Source of the DNA: JAHBNG01 sp039028975
GTDB taxonomy: Bacteria; Chloroflexota; Anaerolineae; Caldilineales; Caldilineaceae
Reading direction: 5' to 3'
Assembly: GCA_039028975.1 (NCBI GenBank)
Contig: JBCCHB010000127.1
Location: forward strand, 1 to 50,159
Length of the DNA stretch: 50,159 nucleotides
Shown here piece by piece: positions 24,216 to 32,786 of the stretch (position 1 is its first letter; every line of letters starts with the position of its first letter). A program made the position numbers and the translations under genes. The notes beneath the pieces were generated by a model. It was not told where the DNA came from, made no database searches, and saw only the letters and a program-made list of their open reading frames with translations.

Positions 24216-26618
24216 TTATTCATAAGCCAATACTTCCCGAACGGTCAGCCGGGACGCGTCACGGGCGGGCCAATAGCTGGCTATGGTAGCGACAATGATG
24301 ACAATTGCGAACCAGATGAGAATGCCACCGCCGGAAAACTTGAAGGTCAACGGCATTTGTATCAATCTTAGCCCAATTAATTTGCTGGCATACAAGCCGA
24401 CCGGCAAGGCCAGTGCCGTAGCCATCACCCAGCTCAGCAGGCCAATCAAGGCTCCCTCGGCCAAAACCAATTGTAAGATAGACCCATCGGAGGCACCGAT
24501 GGCCCGCATCACGCCGATTTCGCGGACTCGCTCCAAAACGTTCAAACTCATTGTGCCCGATAGTCCTAAGCCGCCCACGATGGCCAGGACCACGGCCATC
24601 GACAGCAATAACCGAATGATAAAGTTGAAGCCAGAAACCATCGCCTCGCGCAAATCATCGACCACAGCCGTTTGTGATACCTTTATCCCGGCGCGGTCCA
24701 ACGCCTTTTCGATCTGTTGGGCTATTCTTTTTTGCGCGATTGCATCCTCTGCATTGGTAGAAACCTGAACGGTAGCAGCTTTACCAACTTGGCGGGCTGT
24801 ATAGGCGGCATAAGGATAGTTGGCGTATATGAGTGGTTCGGCCATTAACCCCTGCACTACCCCGACAATTTGCCAGCGTGTTTTGCGCTGGCCAAACTTG
24901 AGGACAACTTCAGCCCCCACCTTTAAATCAGGTTCTTTTTTGAGCAGGTCACTATTAACGACCAGCGCATTGGTATCATCTGGCGTAAGCCAGCGTCCCT
25001 CTTGCAGTAGGGGGTTAATCATCTCGGTATCGGCATGCGGCGCCACGATGGTGTAGTCCTTGCTGTGGCGATCGTCAGGTCGCAGGCGTCTGGCCTGGTA
25101 AAATCCCCAACTCTCTACACCAGTAACGCCCGGCACTTGTGATAGCGCTACTTGGATTCGTTTATCGCGATAGTTATCCTCCAGTTCAATATCGACGTCA
25201 TACTGCCAATAGGTTAGCAGCCGATCGAGGGAGACCAGTAATGAATCTCGCACGCTAAAGACAGAGATAAAAATGGCCCCGGCTATGGTGAGCGTTATCA
25301 GGGTTAAGGCCAGCCTTCCTTTGCGGCGAAAGGTATTGCGTAACGAGAGCATCAACGGGCGCGAAATTCCCCGCAATCGCTGCAGCAGCCGATCAATCAA
25401 TCCTTCACCAATCTGGTTTTGTCTGCCGCCATTGCTGCTAATCGCTTCGCGCACCGTGACTCGCGTCCCGGATACAATGGGATAGATGGCCGCTATAACC
25501 GGCACCAGCAACCCGATGGCGATTTGCATCGCATAAACGGTGGGTGGGATTAGATGATTTTCGATATCGATATTGAAAAAATTGGCCATGAATTTGGTAA
25601 ATAACCAGGCGCCACCCATGCCCGTTGGTATGGCAAAAGCCAGAGCGACCAGGCCGTAGATAAGTACCGTTGCAAAATAGAGCTGCATTATCATAGGACG
25701 CGTGGCTCCAATCGATTTCATAATGCCTATCTGACGGATATGCTGAGCCAGCAGCGCAGAAATCGTGTTTACGACCAATAATCCGCTCAATAACAGAGCT
25801 AAAATCCCCAAGCCGCTCAACACCAGCATCATCGATTCCAAAAAGCGGTTGTACGGGTGTTCGCCAGGGGTTGGGATATCAGTATACATGACCCACATTT
25901 CGGCCTGGTTTTCCATTTTCTTTTTTATCTGATCGCCCACCTCTTCAATATGCTGTTTGTTCAGTTTGTCTTGGGCCACCACAAAGTTGAGCTGGTCAAA
26001 TTGACGGGTGCCCGCCAGCCATTCAAGCGTATCCAGATTGATGTATCCACTGCCCTGACGGGTCATGGCGGGGGCCAATTGACTTTGATCATGCACAACA
26101 CCGGCAATCTCAATCTGTTTTTCTTTCCTGCTGTTGGACAATTTAACTGTGATGGTATCGCCAATATTTAGCCCCATCCAGGTCAGGGTCTTGCGCTCGA
26201 CCAAAAGCTGCTTTTTCGGCGGCGGCCACGCACCGCTCGCCGGCCATACTTTTTCCGCCTGCATAGATTCAAAATCATTAACCGCCGTCAGGGTCAGGCT
26301 GCGCCATTCCTCATTCAAGCCACTTTTGAAGAGAAAAGAGAGGGAGCGTCTGCCCTCAGCCGCTTCTACTTCCGGCATCCGTGCAATGTTCTCAACAAAC
26401 TTATTGTCAAACTCATCCGCCACGTATACCCGGCCACTGACCGGGTTGGTGGCTGCATAGCTTTGGTTTATCTCCCTTAAAAATACTGCCTGCGAGCCGG
26501 ATACAACGCCGATAGCAAAAATGCCCACAGCAATAGATAGAACAACCAGCAGCGCGCGTGATTTATTGCTCCACACGTCACGAATAACTTTGCGCCAACG
26601 AGGAGCGAGCAATCTCAT
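24216..26618 (-). CDS. ABC transporter permease of the FtsX/MacB superfamily (two-domain, 800 aa)
   Basis: An 800-aa permease with two tandem units, each a large periplasmic MacB_PCD-like domain and an FtsX four-span core. The first span is SRALLVVLSIAVGIFAIGV. The first core has LLVVNTISALLAQHIRQIGI-type sequence with MKSIGATRPMIMQLYF, and the second opens RLALTLITLTIAGAIF and ends with VREIGVMRAIGASDGSILQL. Both IGA(T/S) coupling loops that contact the ATPase are present. GGAGGATTG ahead of ATG supports the start. Its ATP-binding partner is not adjacent, which is unusual. It may export a lipid or peptide, or act mechanically. A divergent kinase/regulator pair begins 327 nt away. Confidence 0.9.
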   Translation of the reverse strand: MRLLAPRWRKVIRDVWSNKSRALLVVLSIAVGIFAIGVVSGSQAVFLREINQSYAATNPVSGRVYVADEFDNKFVENIARMPEVEAAEGRRSLSFLFKSGLNEEWRSLTLTAVNDFESMQAEKVWPASGAWPPPKKQLLVERKTLTWMGLNIGDTITVKLSNSRKEKQIEIAGVVHDQSQLAPAMTRQGSGYINLDTLEWLAGTRQFDQLNFVVAQDKLNKQHIEEVGDQIKKKMENQAEMWVMYTDIPTPGEHPYNRFLESMMLVLSGLGILALLLSGLLVVNTISALLAQHIRQIGIMKSIGATRPMIMQLYFATVLIYGLVALAFAIPTGMGGAWLFTKFMANFFNIDIENHLIPPTVYAMQIAIGLLVPVIAAIYPIVSGTRVTVREAISSNGGRQNQIGEGLIDRLLQRLRGISRPLMLSLRNTFRRKGRLALTLITLTIAGAIFISVFSVRDSLLVSLDRLLTYWQYDVDIELEDNYRDKRIQVALSQVPGVTGVESWGFYQARRLRPDDRHSKDYTIVAPHADTEMINPLLQEGRWLTPDDTNALVVNSDLLKKEPDLKVGAEVVLKFGQRKTRWQIVGVVQGLMAEPLIYANYPYAAYTARQVGKAATVQVSTNAEDAIAQKRIAQQIEKALDRAGIKVSQTAVVDDLREAMVSGFNFIIRLLLSMAVVLAIVGGLGLSGTMSLNVLERVREIGVMRAIGASDGSILQLVLAEGALIGLLSWVMATALALPVGLYASKLIGLRLIQMPLTFKFSGGGILIWFAIVIIVATIASYWPARDASRLTVREVLAYE

Positions 26619-26837
26619 ATCAATCCTCCAATCTCTGGTTGTAGTCTAGAGAAGCTACGTCTTAAACCGATGAGTCGTGTACAGACCTAGTCCCTTGTTA
26701 TGGGTCATTCATAACGCAACGTCTGGCGACCAATGACAAATGGCTAGTTATCGAATGCCGCCAATCTATCATCTTCCAGGCTTGGACGCATGTGCCAAAA
26801 GAGCCATCTGAAGATAGATTCCTTGACCGCCAAATTA

Positions 26838-26861
26838 GCCAGAAGTCATATGACTTCTGGC
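26838..26861. promoter_or_regulatory. Perfect 24-bp palindrome between FtsX permease and kinase genes
   Basis: Twelve-base arms GCCAGAAGTCAT and ATGACTTCTGGC meet with no spacer. It lies between the divergent genes, just upstream of the kinase promoter at 26887. A perfect palindrome here suggests an operator of a dimeric regulator, possibly the NarL-type regulator encoded downstream. The remainder of the gap (26619-26837) shows nothing clear. Confidence 0.6.
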
Positions 26862-26886
26862 GGTAACATTTCTATCTGGGTACACG

Positions 26887-26914
26887 TTGTTTTGCTATCT
26901 TTCTGTGATATACT
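26887..26914 (+). promoter_or_regulatory. Promoter of the first NarL-type kinase/regulator operon
   Basis: TTGTTT (26887-26892), 16-nt spacer and TATACT (26909-26914) with TGA directly before it (extended -10). The transcript would start about 25 nt ahead of the ATG at 26946. Confidence 0.6.
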
Positions 26915-26945
26915 GGAATCGGATTTCGAGCTCGGAGAATGACAG

Positions 26946-28262
26946 ATGTTGGAAGGCAAAGTGCGACAGCAACCATTTACAGCAAACTGGAAAAGCTGGT
27001 TGATGCCCCGTTCTATTGATTGGATAGGTGCATTTCTATATGCTGCCGTTCTGGGCAGCACAATCTGGAGCATCATTGAATACGCCGAAGAGATTCCTAA
27101 TCCCCACTCTGCGGTTTTCGGCACAACTCTGATTCTCTCGGCGCTTTTGTTTCTGATCGTGCTGGATCGCGTCGAGTTCCTGCGTTACGGTGATTATCCC
27201 CCTCGGGTCCCTCTGATTACCTTCTTGCTCGTCAGGCTGGTAACGATATATGTGGTCAGCCTCACTGACGGCTTGGGTATGGCCGGCTCCCCCATACCGC
27301 TGCTGGTATTGGTGCTTCCATTTGTGCTTTTCTACTTTTTTGGTAACAGTAATGGGTTAGCGGGCGGCGTGTGGATGATCTACTGGATGACCCGGGACTT
27401 CATTATTCTCGAACAGGAATTCACATCTGAAGATCGGATCTATGTCTATTTGATGATGGTGATGCTATTACTGATTGGATCGATTACCTATCTTGCTGGG
27501 CAGGAACGACTGAGCCGACTGAAAACCGAACAGTTGCTGTCTGAACTTGAAGCGTCGCATGGGCAGTTAAGGCAATATGTAGCCAAAGCGGAAGAGTTGG
27601 CCACCGTGGAAGAACGCAACCGGCTGGCCCGCGAAATCCACGACAGCCTGGGGCATTACATGACGGTCATTAATGTGCAATTGGAAAAAGCCATGGTCTT
27701 CCGCCAACGAAATTCGGAGGCAGCAGATCGGGCGGTGGCAGACGCCAAACATATGGCGGGGGAAGCGCTGAAAGAAATTCGACGTTCGGTCAGTTCGCTG
27801 CGCAATATGGATTCGTCTTTTTCGTTGACCGAGTCGTTGCAGCAGTTGGTGGAACACACCGGGAGCGCTCAGCTTTCAGTTGAATTGACCATCGACGGCG
27901 ACGAAGCAGACTTCTCCAAACAATCGCTCCTGACCCTTTACCGAGCTGCACAAGAAGGGCTAACTAACATTCAAAAGCATGCTAATGCGAGCCGCGTTCA
28001 GATTGGGCTTCAATTTGACAACGGGCAGGCGACGCTTCGCATCGATGACGATGGCTGCGGCTTTGATCCAGCTATGCTGGACAATTTGAAGCCTAATGGG
28101 CACTATGGCCTCGCTGGGATCCGAGAACGGTTGGAGCTAATTCAAGGAATGATGCACCTAGCGAGCGAACCGGGGCAGGGTACGGAGCTTTCGATTTGTG
28201 TACCCAAGAACCCGCTCACATTGGTAGGGTATGATCAATCAGCTAGTCAGCACTTCAGCTAG
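26946..28262 (+). CDS. Sensor histidine kinase, NarL/DesK type (HisKA_3)
   Basis: A 438-aa membrane kinase. The first half holds about five spans (from near residue 28 to 180), with no large sensor domain. A coiled coil (about 188-220) leads to the HisKA_3 helix EERNRLAREIHDSLGHYM with phospho-acceptor His232. The HATPase has LYRAAQEGLTNIQKHANA (N-box), DDGCGFDP and GHYGLAGIRERLELIQG. The C-terminal residues after GQGTELSICVP come partly from an octamer repeat (28239-28286), in which its stop codon lies. CGGAG precedes the ATG. It pairs with the regulator at 28407. Confidence 0.93.
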   Translation: MLEGKVRQQPFTANWKSWLMPRSIDWIGAFLYAAVLGSTIWSIIEYAEEIPNPHSAVFGTTLILSALLFLIVLDRVEFLRYGDYPPRVPLITFLLVRLVTIYVVSLTDGLGMAGSPIPLLVLVLPFVLFYFFGNSNGLAGGVWMIYWMTRDFIILEQEFTSEDRIYVYLMMVMLLLIGSITYLAGQERLSRLKTEQLLSELEASHGQLRQYVAKAEELATVEERNRLAREIHDSLGHYMTVINVQLEKAMVFRQRNSEAADRAVADAKHMAGEALKEIRRSVSSLRNMDSSFSLTESLQQLVEHTGSAQLSVELTIDGDEADFSKQSLLTLYRAAQEGLTNIQKHANASRVQIGLQFDNGQATLRIDDDGCGFDPAMLDNLKPNGHYGLAGIRERLELIQGMMHLASEPGQGTELSICVPKNPLTLVGYDQSASQHFS

Positions 28263-28286
28263 TCAGCCCCTCAGCTAGTCAGCACT
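28239..28286. repeat. Three tandem 16-bp units built from octamers
   Basis: TCAGCTAGTCAGCACT, TCAGCTAGTCAGCCCC and TCAGCTAGTCAGCACT follow one another exactly. Each is two octamers. The same words appear in inverse orientation at 37425-37472. The first unit encodes the last residues and the stop of the kinase gene. Confidence 0.85.
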
Positions 28287-28406
28287 TCAGTCCTTTCGCT
28301 GACTAACTAAGGTTGTCTATGGAAAACGTTATCTAAACGCCTATATTAGCGTGGAAACGTGGAAGTATAGGCATACAATCGCCATATTTCATGAAAGCGG
28401 TTCATT

Positions 28407-29093
28407 ATGACGACTCAAGAAGACCAATTGCCGGTAAAGGTGCTGGTTGTTGACGACCAGCAACTGATGAGAGATGGCATTGCCTCGCTGCTGGATATTC
28501 AGGAAGGAATCGATGTGGTTGGTGTAGCCCCAAATGGGCAAGATGCGATTGAGCAGGCTCGCGCCCTGACTCCCGATGTCATTCTGATGGACGTTCGGAT
28601 GCCGGTGATGGATGGCATTCTCGCTACTGAGCGTATTCGTAGCGAACAGCCATCCACCCAAGTGCTGATGCTCACCACCTTTGATGATGATGAATACATT
28701 GTCAAGGCGTTGGTGGTTGGGGCATGTGGTTACCTGCTCAAAGACATACCTACGCCCGATCTAGCACAGGCGGTGAAGCTGGCTCATAAAGGCATCTATC
28801 AATTAGAACCGTCCGTTGCTGGGAAACTAGTCGGGGCATTACAGAGTGGGCGCTTGTCTCTGAGTGAAGCGGCATCGGACAGAGCCGCATCTCAAGCGGA
28901 ACTTGATCTGACGGAACGGGAAGTTGAAGTCCTCAAGTTAATTGCTGCTGGACAAACCAACCGGGAAATCGCACAAGAATTGGTCATCAGCGAAGGCACG
29001 GTAAAGAATCATGTCTCCAACATTCTCAGTCGGCTTGGCCTCCGCGACCGTACGCAAGCGGCTATCCTGGCCCGCGAACATAACCTCTTGTAA
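28407..29093 (+). CDS. Response regulator, NarL/LuxR type
   Basis: A 228-aa two-domain regulator. The receiver has VLVVDDQQLM, the phosphorylation site Asp62 in ILMDVRMP, the switch threonine in MLTTFDD and the lysine in YLLKDIP. The C-terminal LuxR helix-turn-helix reads LTEREVEVLKLIAAGQTN, then EIAQELVISEGTVKNHVSN. It is encoded 144 nt after its kinase; the gap holds the octamer repeat. Probable targets are the divergent FtsX permease or its own operon, through the palindrome at 26838; this is inference. Confidence 0.94.
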   Translation: MTTQEDQLPVKVLVVDDQQLMRDGIASLLDIQEGIDVVGVAPNGQDAIEQARALTPDVILMDVRMPVMDGILATERIRSEQPSTQVLMLTTFDDDEYIVKALVVGACGYLLKDIPTPDLAQAVKLAHKGIYQLEPSVAGKLVGALQSGRLSLSEAASDRAASQAELDLTEREVEVLKLIAAGQTNREIAQELVISEGTVKNHVSNILSRLGLRDRTQAAILAREHNLL

Positions 29094-29106
29094 GAGATCC
29101 TAAAGC

Positions 29107-30147
29107 TCAGCACTGATTTTTGCATTCAACTCGACCCATCGGATTGGCACTCTGGTTCAACGCGTCAACGGCGCTTGTCCAGGCTTGGTCACCAGAGTAA
29201 AGTGTACTGCGAAGATATGCCCAGGTAAGTCGCTGGACCACGGCCACTCGTTCGGGGTTTTCGTCACCCGTCTCGGCCGCATCGTACCCAGAAACGCCGC
29301 CAAGCAGGTGTCCTCCACCAAAAATAGTCAACAAACACTTGGGACCTTCACTCAGTGCATATGGATCAGCGAACCAGTCTGCGCCTCGTACCGTTAGATG
29401 GGCGGCGACGTCCTGATCGCCAGCGACCACCAGGGTGGGGGTCGTCATCTCAGCAAAGCTGGGGTGTAGGAAGAACGAGTAATGCTCGGCTGCAAACTCG
29501 CTGAGATCCGCACCGCCATTGCCCGGCGCAGAGAGCAGCACACCTGCATTGATTCGAGGTTCGGCCATATCCACGACTGTTCCATCTTCGGGATCGGTTA
29601 GCTGCGCACCCAGCAGCATGCTTGCTGTGTGCCCACCCATGGAATGTCCAGCGACCGCGATCCGACTTCTATCTAGGCGTCCGTTGATTTGTGGAACCGA
29701 CGCCTCGATGACGTCGAGCTGGTCAAGAATGTGCTTCATATCCTCCACGCAGGAGCGCCAGAATAAGGGCGCTCCAGGTGTCTCTGGCTCAAAGCTTAGC
29801 GTCCTCGAACTCAAATGGGTGGGCTGGATCACGACGAAGCCGTGGGCTGCCCAAAAATTGGCCAGCGGGCCGTAACCGTTCAATGACGAGAGATTGTTCG
29901 ATCTGCCGTGACCGTGAGAGAGAAGGATGATGGGCAAGTCGCGTCCTGTCGTTGGGGCAGAGATTCGTAGTTGTAGATCTACGAGCCGCTGCGGCGTTGA
30001 TAATATCACCGGACTGACTGAGACGACAGGCGTAGGCGGGCTGATTGGTATGCTTTGAGCTTGGCCGATCAATGCATGATCCTGCGCGGTTGGAAGACCC
30101 ATTGCATTGTCTACACCGGTGACCCAGGCTGTGGGTTGATTTTGCAT
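29107..30147 (-). CDS. Alpha/beta hydrolase (PAF-acetylhydrolase/chlorophyllase-like)
   Basis: About 346 aa. The oxyanion segment is LPIILLSHGHGRSNNLSS and the nucleophile elbow is GHSMGGHTAS. The acid is likely in VAGDQDVAAHL and the histidine in FGGGHLLGG. The pattern and length match the dienelactone hydrolase/PAF-acetylhydrolase-like esterases of many bacteria. The start at 30147 is chosen because GGAGA lies 7 nt upstream; ATG 30159 lacks this. No signal peptide. It is the last gene on this strand before the regulator at 29093. Substrate unknown. Confidence 0.88.
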   Translation of the reverse strand: MQNQPTAWVTGVDNAMGLPTAQDHALIGQAQSIPISPPTPVVSVSPVILSTPQRLVDLQLRISAPTTGRDLPIILLSHGHGRSNNLSSLNGYGPLANFWAAHGFVVIQPTHLSSRTLSFEPETPGAPLFWRSCVEDMKHILDQLDVIEASVPQINGRLDRSRIAVAGHSMGGHTASMLLGAQLTDPEDGTVVDMAEPRINAGVLLSAPGNGGADLSEFAAEHYSFFLHPSFAEMTTPTLVVAGDQDVAAHLTVRGADWFADPYALSEGPKCLLTIFGGGHLLGGVSGYDAAETGDENPERVAVVQRLTWAYLRSTLYSGDQAWTSAVDALNQSANPMGRVECKNQC

Positions 30148-30183
30148 CGTTATCTCCATTCTTTTTATGACTTTGCACCGAGG

Positions 30184-30286
30184 CCGTTCAAATAAGGCTG
30201 CTCCGCCTGCAACGCACGGCTCCCACTCTGGCTAAATTGTGGAGTCCATTGCAAGCCGTGCATCGCAGTCTCCGCTATTCGAACGG
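30184..30286. repeat. Long imperfect palindrome (MITE-like)
   Basis: The outer arms are CCGTTCAAATA (30184-30194) and TATTCGAACGG (30276-30286, one mismatch); the inner arms are GCACGGCT (30214-30221) and AGCCGTGC (30254-30261). It has a nested architecture like those at 7585 and 18529 but different sequence, and fills the gap between the SDR and the hydrolase. Confidence 0.65.
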
Positions 30287-30294
30287 TCTTGGAG

Positions 30295-31020
30295 TTAGCT
30301 TGCCATCGGCATTTCCATTTCGGCGGGTTCCTTGATAGTCGCTTCCAGGATTTTGCGAGCAACATCTGCTGGCGAGTCAGGTTCGGGCAACGGGCCGTCA
30401 CCACCTGGACGCCAGTTACTCATGTCATCCTCAATAAGGGAATTCTTGCCAAAATCTGTCGTCGTTTGGCCCGGATGAAATAGAACCACCCGAATGTTAT
30501 CTGCCGCCAGTTCATTACGAGCCGTCAAGCTTAGTCCGTTGAGCGCATACTTCGTTGAGGCATATGCACCGATACCTGGTATCGCCATTTTGCTCACTGT
30601 TGAACTGATGTTTACAATGACCCCACCGTCGTTCTCTTTCATCTTTGGCACGACCGCCTGTATTGCGTAGAGCGGCCCAAGCATATTCAGCTCGATCACC
30701 TGTCGATAGCGATTGGGATCAACGGTGGCAACCCAGCCAATCACCGCTTGCCCGGCATTATTAATCAGGACGTCAATCTGGCCAAAGTGCGTGTAAGTTT
30801 GCTCGAACAACGCTTTTACCTGGGCCTGGTCGGTCATATCAGTCGGAACGATGAGCGTTGCGGCCTGCGTCGGTAGGCTGTCGGCGACCGCTTCTAATTT
30901 GTCAGCAGACCGCGCTGCGAGGACCAGCTTTGCGCCCTCCTCGGCGAAAATGCGAGCAGTCGCGGCACCAATGCCCATTGAAGCGCCAGTAATAACGACA
31001 ACTTTGTTTTGTATGTCCAT
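30295..31020 (-). CDS. Short-chain dehydrogenase/reductase (classical)
   Basis: A 241-aa classical SDR. VVITGASMGIGAATAR is the cofactor motif, AARSADKLE follows strand 2 (NADPH preference), then VLINNAGQAVIGW, the catalytic serine in VNISSTVSK and YASTK as the catalytic pair. GGGAG-like bases precede the start. It is divergent from the TetR gene at 31189, with two CGGAAC-N3-GTTCCG palindromes between them, so that repressor very probably controls it. Substrate unknown. Confidence 0.92.
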   Translation of the reverse strand: MDIQNKVVVITGASMGIGAATARIFAEEGAKLVLAARSADKLEAVADSLPTQAATLIVPTDMTDQAQVKALFEQTYTHFGQIDVLINNAGQAVIGWVATVDPNRYRQVIELNMLGPLYAIQAVVPKMKENDGGVIVNISSTVSKMAIPGIGAYASTKYALNGLSLTARNELAADNIRVVLFHPGQTTTDFGKNSLIEDDMSNWRPGGDGPLPEPDSPADVARKILEATIKEPAEMEMPMAS

Positions 31021-31102
31021 GAGCTATATCTCCCAATTAGTCTATGTTGTGGTATCTGTTATTGTTGTCAATACAATTTACTTTGTGTAAAATGGGGCCT
31101 CT

Positions 31103-31123
31103 AATCGGAACGGCGTTCCGATT
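31103..31123. promoter_or_regulatory. TetR operator 1 between divergent SDR and TetR genes
   Basis: Perfect 10-bp arms AATCGGAACG and CGTTCCGATT with a single central G. The core CGGAAC-N3-GTTCCG recurs 34 bp to the right (31140-31154), three helical turns away. Position between the two genes fits control of both. Confidence 0.78.
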
Positions 31124-31139
31124 ACCAGGACGCATTGTA

Positions 31140-31154
31140 CGGAACATCGTTCCG
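31140..31154. promoter_or_regulatory. TetR operator 2 between divergent SDR and TetR genes
   Basis: CGGAAC-ATC-GTTCCG, the same core as at 31106-31120. It lies 34 nt ahead of the TetR start codon. Confidence 0.75.
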
Positions 31155-31188
31155 CTTGTCAAATGGGAAAATACTGCGAGGATTCAAA

Positions 31189-31824
31189 ATGAGTAAACCA
31201 GCGGGTAATGAAGATGCTACCGCCGAGCGCGAGACATCCAAACCCCAATCTGTGCGCGCCGACGCTCGGCGGAATAAGGATGCATTGCTGGAAGCTGCTT
31301 TAGCGGTATTCAAATCTTCGGGCGTGGACGCGCCGATACGGGAGATAGCCGCCGAGGCGGGGGTAGGGGTAGGCACCGTCTATCGCCATTTTCCAGAACG
31401 CGCGGACCTTATCGTGGCGGTCTTTCGGCGCGAAATTGACGAATGTGCTGACGCGGCCTCGATTCTGGGCGCGGAACATGCGCCAGTTGAGGCGTTGGCG
31501 CTGTGGATGCAACGCTACGCTGACTTCATTGCAACCAAACGGGGCCTTGCATCTGCCTTGCACTCTGGAGACCCAGCATATAGTAGTTTACCTACCTACT
31601 TCGATGAGCGACTCCGACCTGCTTTACAAACATTGCTCGACTCGGCAGCGAAAGCCGGTGAGGTGCGAACGGATATCGAGCCAAACGACTTGCTAAGAGC
31701 CGTAGGGAACTTATGCCTGTCGGCCCAAGACGACCAAACCAACTATGTGCGACGTATGGTTGCATTACTCGTTGACGGCTTGCGATACACCGTAAGCCCA
31801 TCGCTGGATACATCAAACCCTTAG
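31189..31824 (+). CDS. TetR/AcrR-family repressor
   Basis: A 211-aa regulator. The helix-turn-helix reads NKDALLEAALAVFKSSGVD, then IREIAAEAGVGVGTVYRHF and PERADLIVAVF. The C-terminal domain has the pattern of the SACE_7040/TetR_C_33-like group. The start at 31189 (MSKPAGNE) is supported by GAGGA 6 nt upstream; the frame opens at 31135, but that would place the operator inside the gene. It is divergent from the SDR at 30295. A 131-nt gap with no clear feature follows. Confidence 0.9.
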   Translation: MSKPAGNEDATAERETSKPQSVRADARRNKDALLEAALAVFKSSGVDAPIREIAAEAGVGVGTVYRHFPERADLIVAVFRREIDECADAASILGAEHAPVEALALWMQRYADFIATKRGLASALHSGDPAYSSLPTYFDERLRPALQTLLDSAAKAGEVRTDIEPNDLLRAVGNLCLSAQDDQTNYVRRMVALLVDGLRYTVSPSLDTSNP

Positions 31825-31955
31825 TAGAAAAGGCGGCGATGGTTATGAGGAGTGTTGCAAGCAAAGGCTAGCCATCAGACGCTATATATATGCTGCTTAA
31901 GATCTGGATTGACAATGGGGTGCAGGAGTCTGCAGAATCGATGGGTTTTGAGCAC

Positions 31956-32786
31956 TTAGGCACTCAGGCGGTGCATGGCTCGGAGTTCATCATTGATTTT
32001 TGCTGGCTTCTCGAGCGGCACCCAGTGACTACAATCGTCCATCGGTTTGAGCGTGCCGCCGATTCGCTGCGCATAGGACTGTGGAATTAGTGGATCTTGC
32101 CCCCCCCATAACACGGTCGTTGGTACAGCTTGCGTTACTTCCGTGAATGACGCTTCCCACCCTTTGAAGAAATCTGGGCTTGTCATCTGGCGGAAGTGAC
32201 GCAGAATGCTCTGGCGCGCAACGCTCGTCAAACCATCATACATGCTGTCAACTTGGCTTTGCCGCACCTGTGGGAAGTCGCGACGAAAGGCCAAACGCCA
32301 AGCAAAACGATTGAGACTGAGCATAAAGAGCCTGCCCAAAATCGGCGAACGCCAGATGCGCGCCATAGTGTGCCACTGAAAGTCGGCGTGCAGCACTGTG
32401 TTCATGACGATCATGCCGTGCACACGTTGCGGATTATGCGACGCCCAAGCCATGCCCATGATGGCTCCGATATCGTGCATCACAAGGAGCACTGGTGCAT
32501 TGCCGACCGTTCTGTTGATCCAGTCATCAAAGAATGCAACCTGCGCGCGAATCGAAAAATCATAGGCTGGCGGTGGCTGTGGCGAGTGACCAAAACCGGG
32601 CAAATCAGGTGCTAAACAGCGAAAGTCGGTGCGTAGAAGATCTATGACCTCACGCCATTCGCTTCGATGATCTGGTACACCATGTAGGAAGACAACGGGT
32701 GGTCCACTCCCTTCGTCTATCACTGGGACATCTATTTGTATCTGTTCGGCTTCGACGGATGGGGTGGCGATTGTTGACAAGATCAT
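31956..32786 (-). CDS. Alpha/beta hydrolase with aspartate nucleophile (haloalkane dehalogenase/epoxide hydrolase-like)
   Basis: A 276-aa hydrolase. The oxyanion strand is VVFLHGVPDHRSEWR, and the nucleophile elbow is VMHDIGAIMG: aspartate rather than serine, as in epoxide hydrolases and haloalkane/fluoroacetate dehalogenases. The cap follows, then VLWGGQDPLIP with the acid region and DCSHWVPLEKP with the catalytic histidine. The start at 32786 overlaps the stop of the SDR by ATGA, with AAGGAG 7 nt upstream. It is the third gene of a coupled TetR-SDR-hydrolase operon. Epoxide or haloalkane substrates are plausible; the sequence does not separate them. Confidence 0.88.
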   Translation of the reverse strand: MILSTIATPSVEAEQIQIDVPVIDEGSGPPVVFLHGVPDHRSEWREVIDLLRTDFRCLAPDLPGFGHSPQPPPAYDFSIRAQVAFFDDWINRTVGNAPVLLVMHDIGAIMGMAWASHNPQRVHGMIVMNTVLHADFQWHTMARIWRSPILGRLFMLSLNRFAWRLAFRRDFPQVRQSQVDSMYDGLTSVARQSILRHFRQMTSPDFFKGWEASFTEVTQAVPTTVLWGGQDPLIPQSYAQRIGGTLKPMDDCSHWVPLEKPAKINDELRAMHRLSA

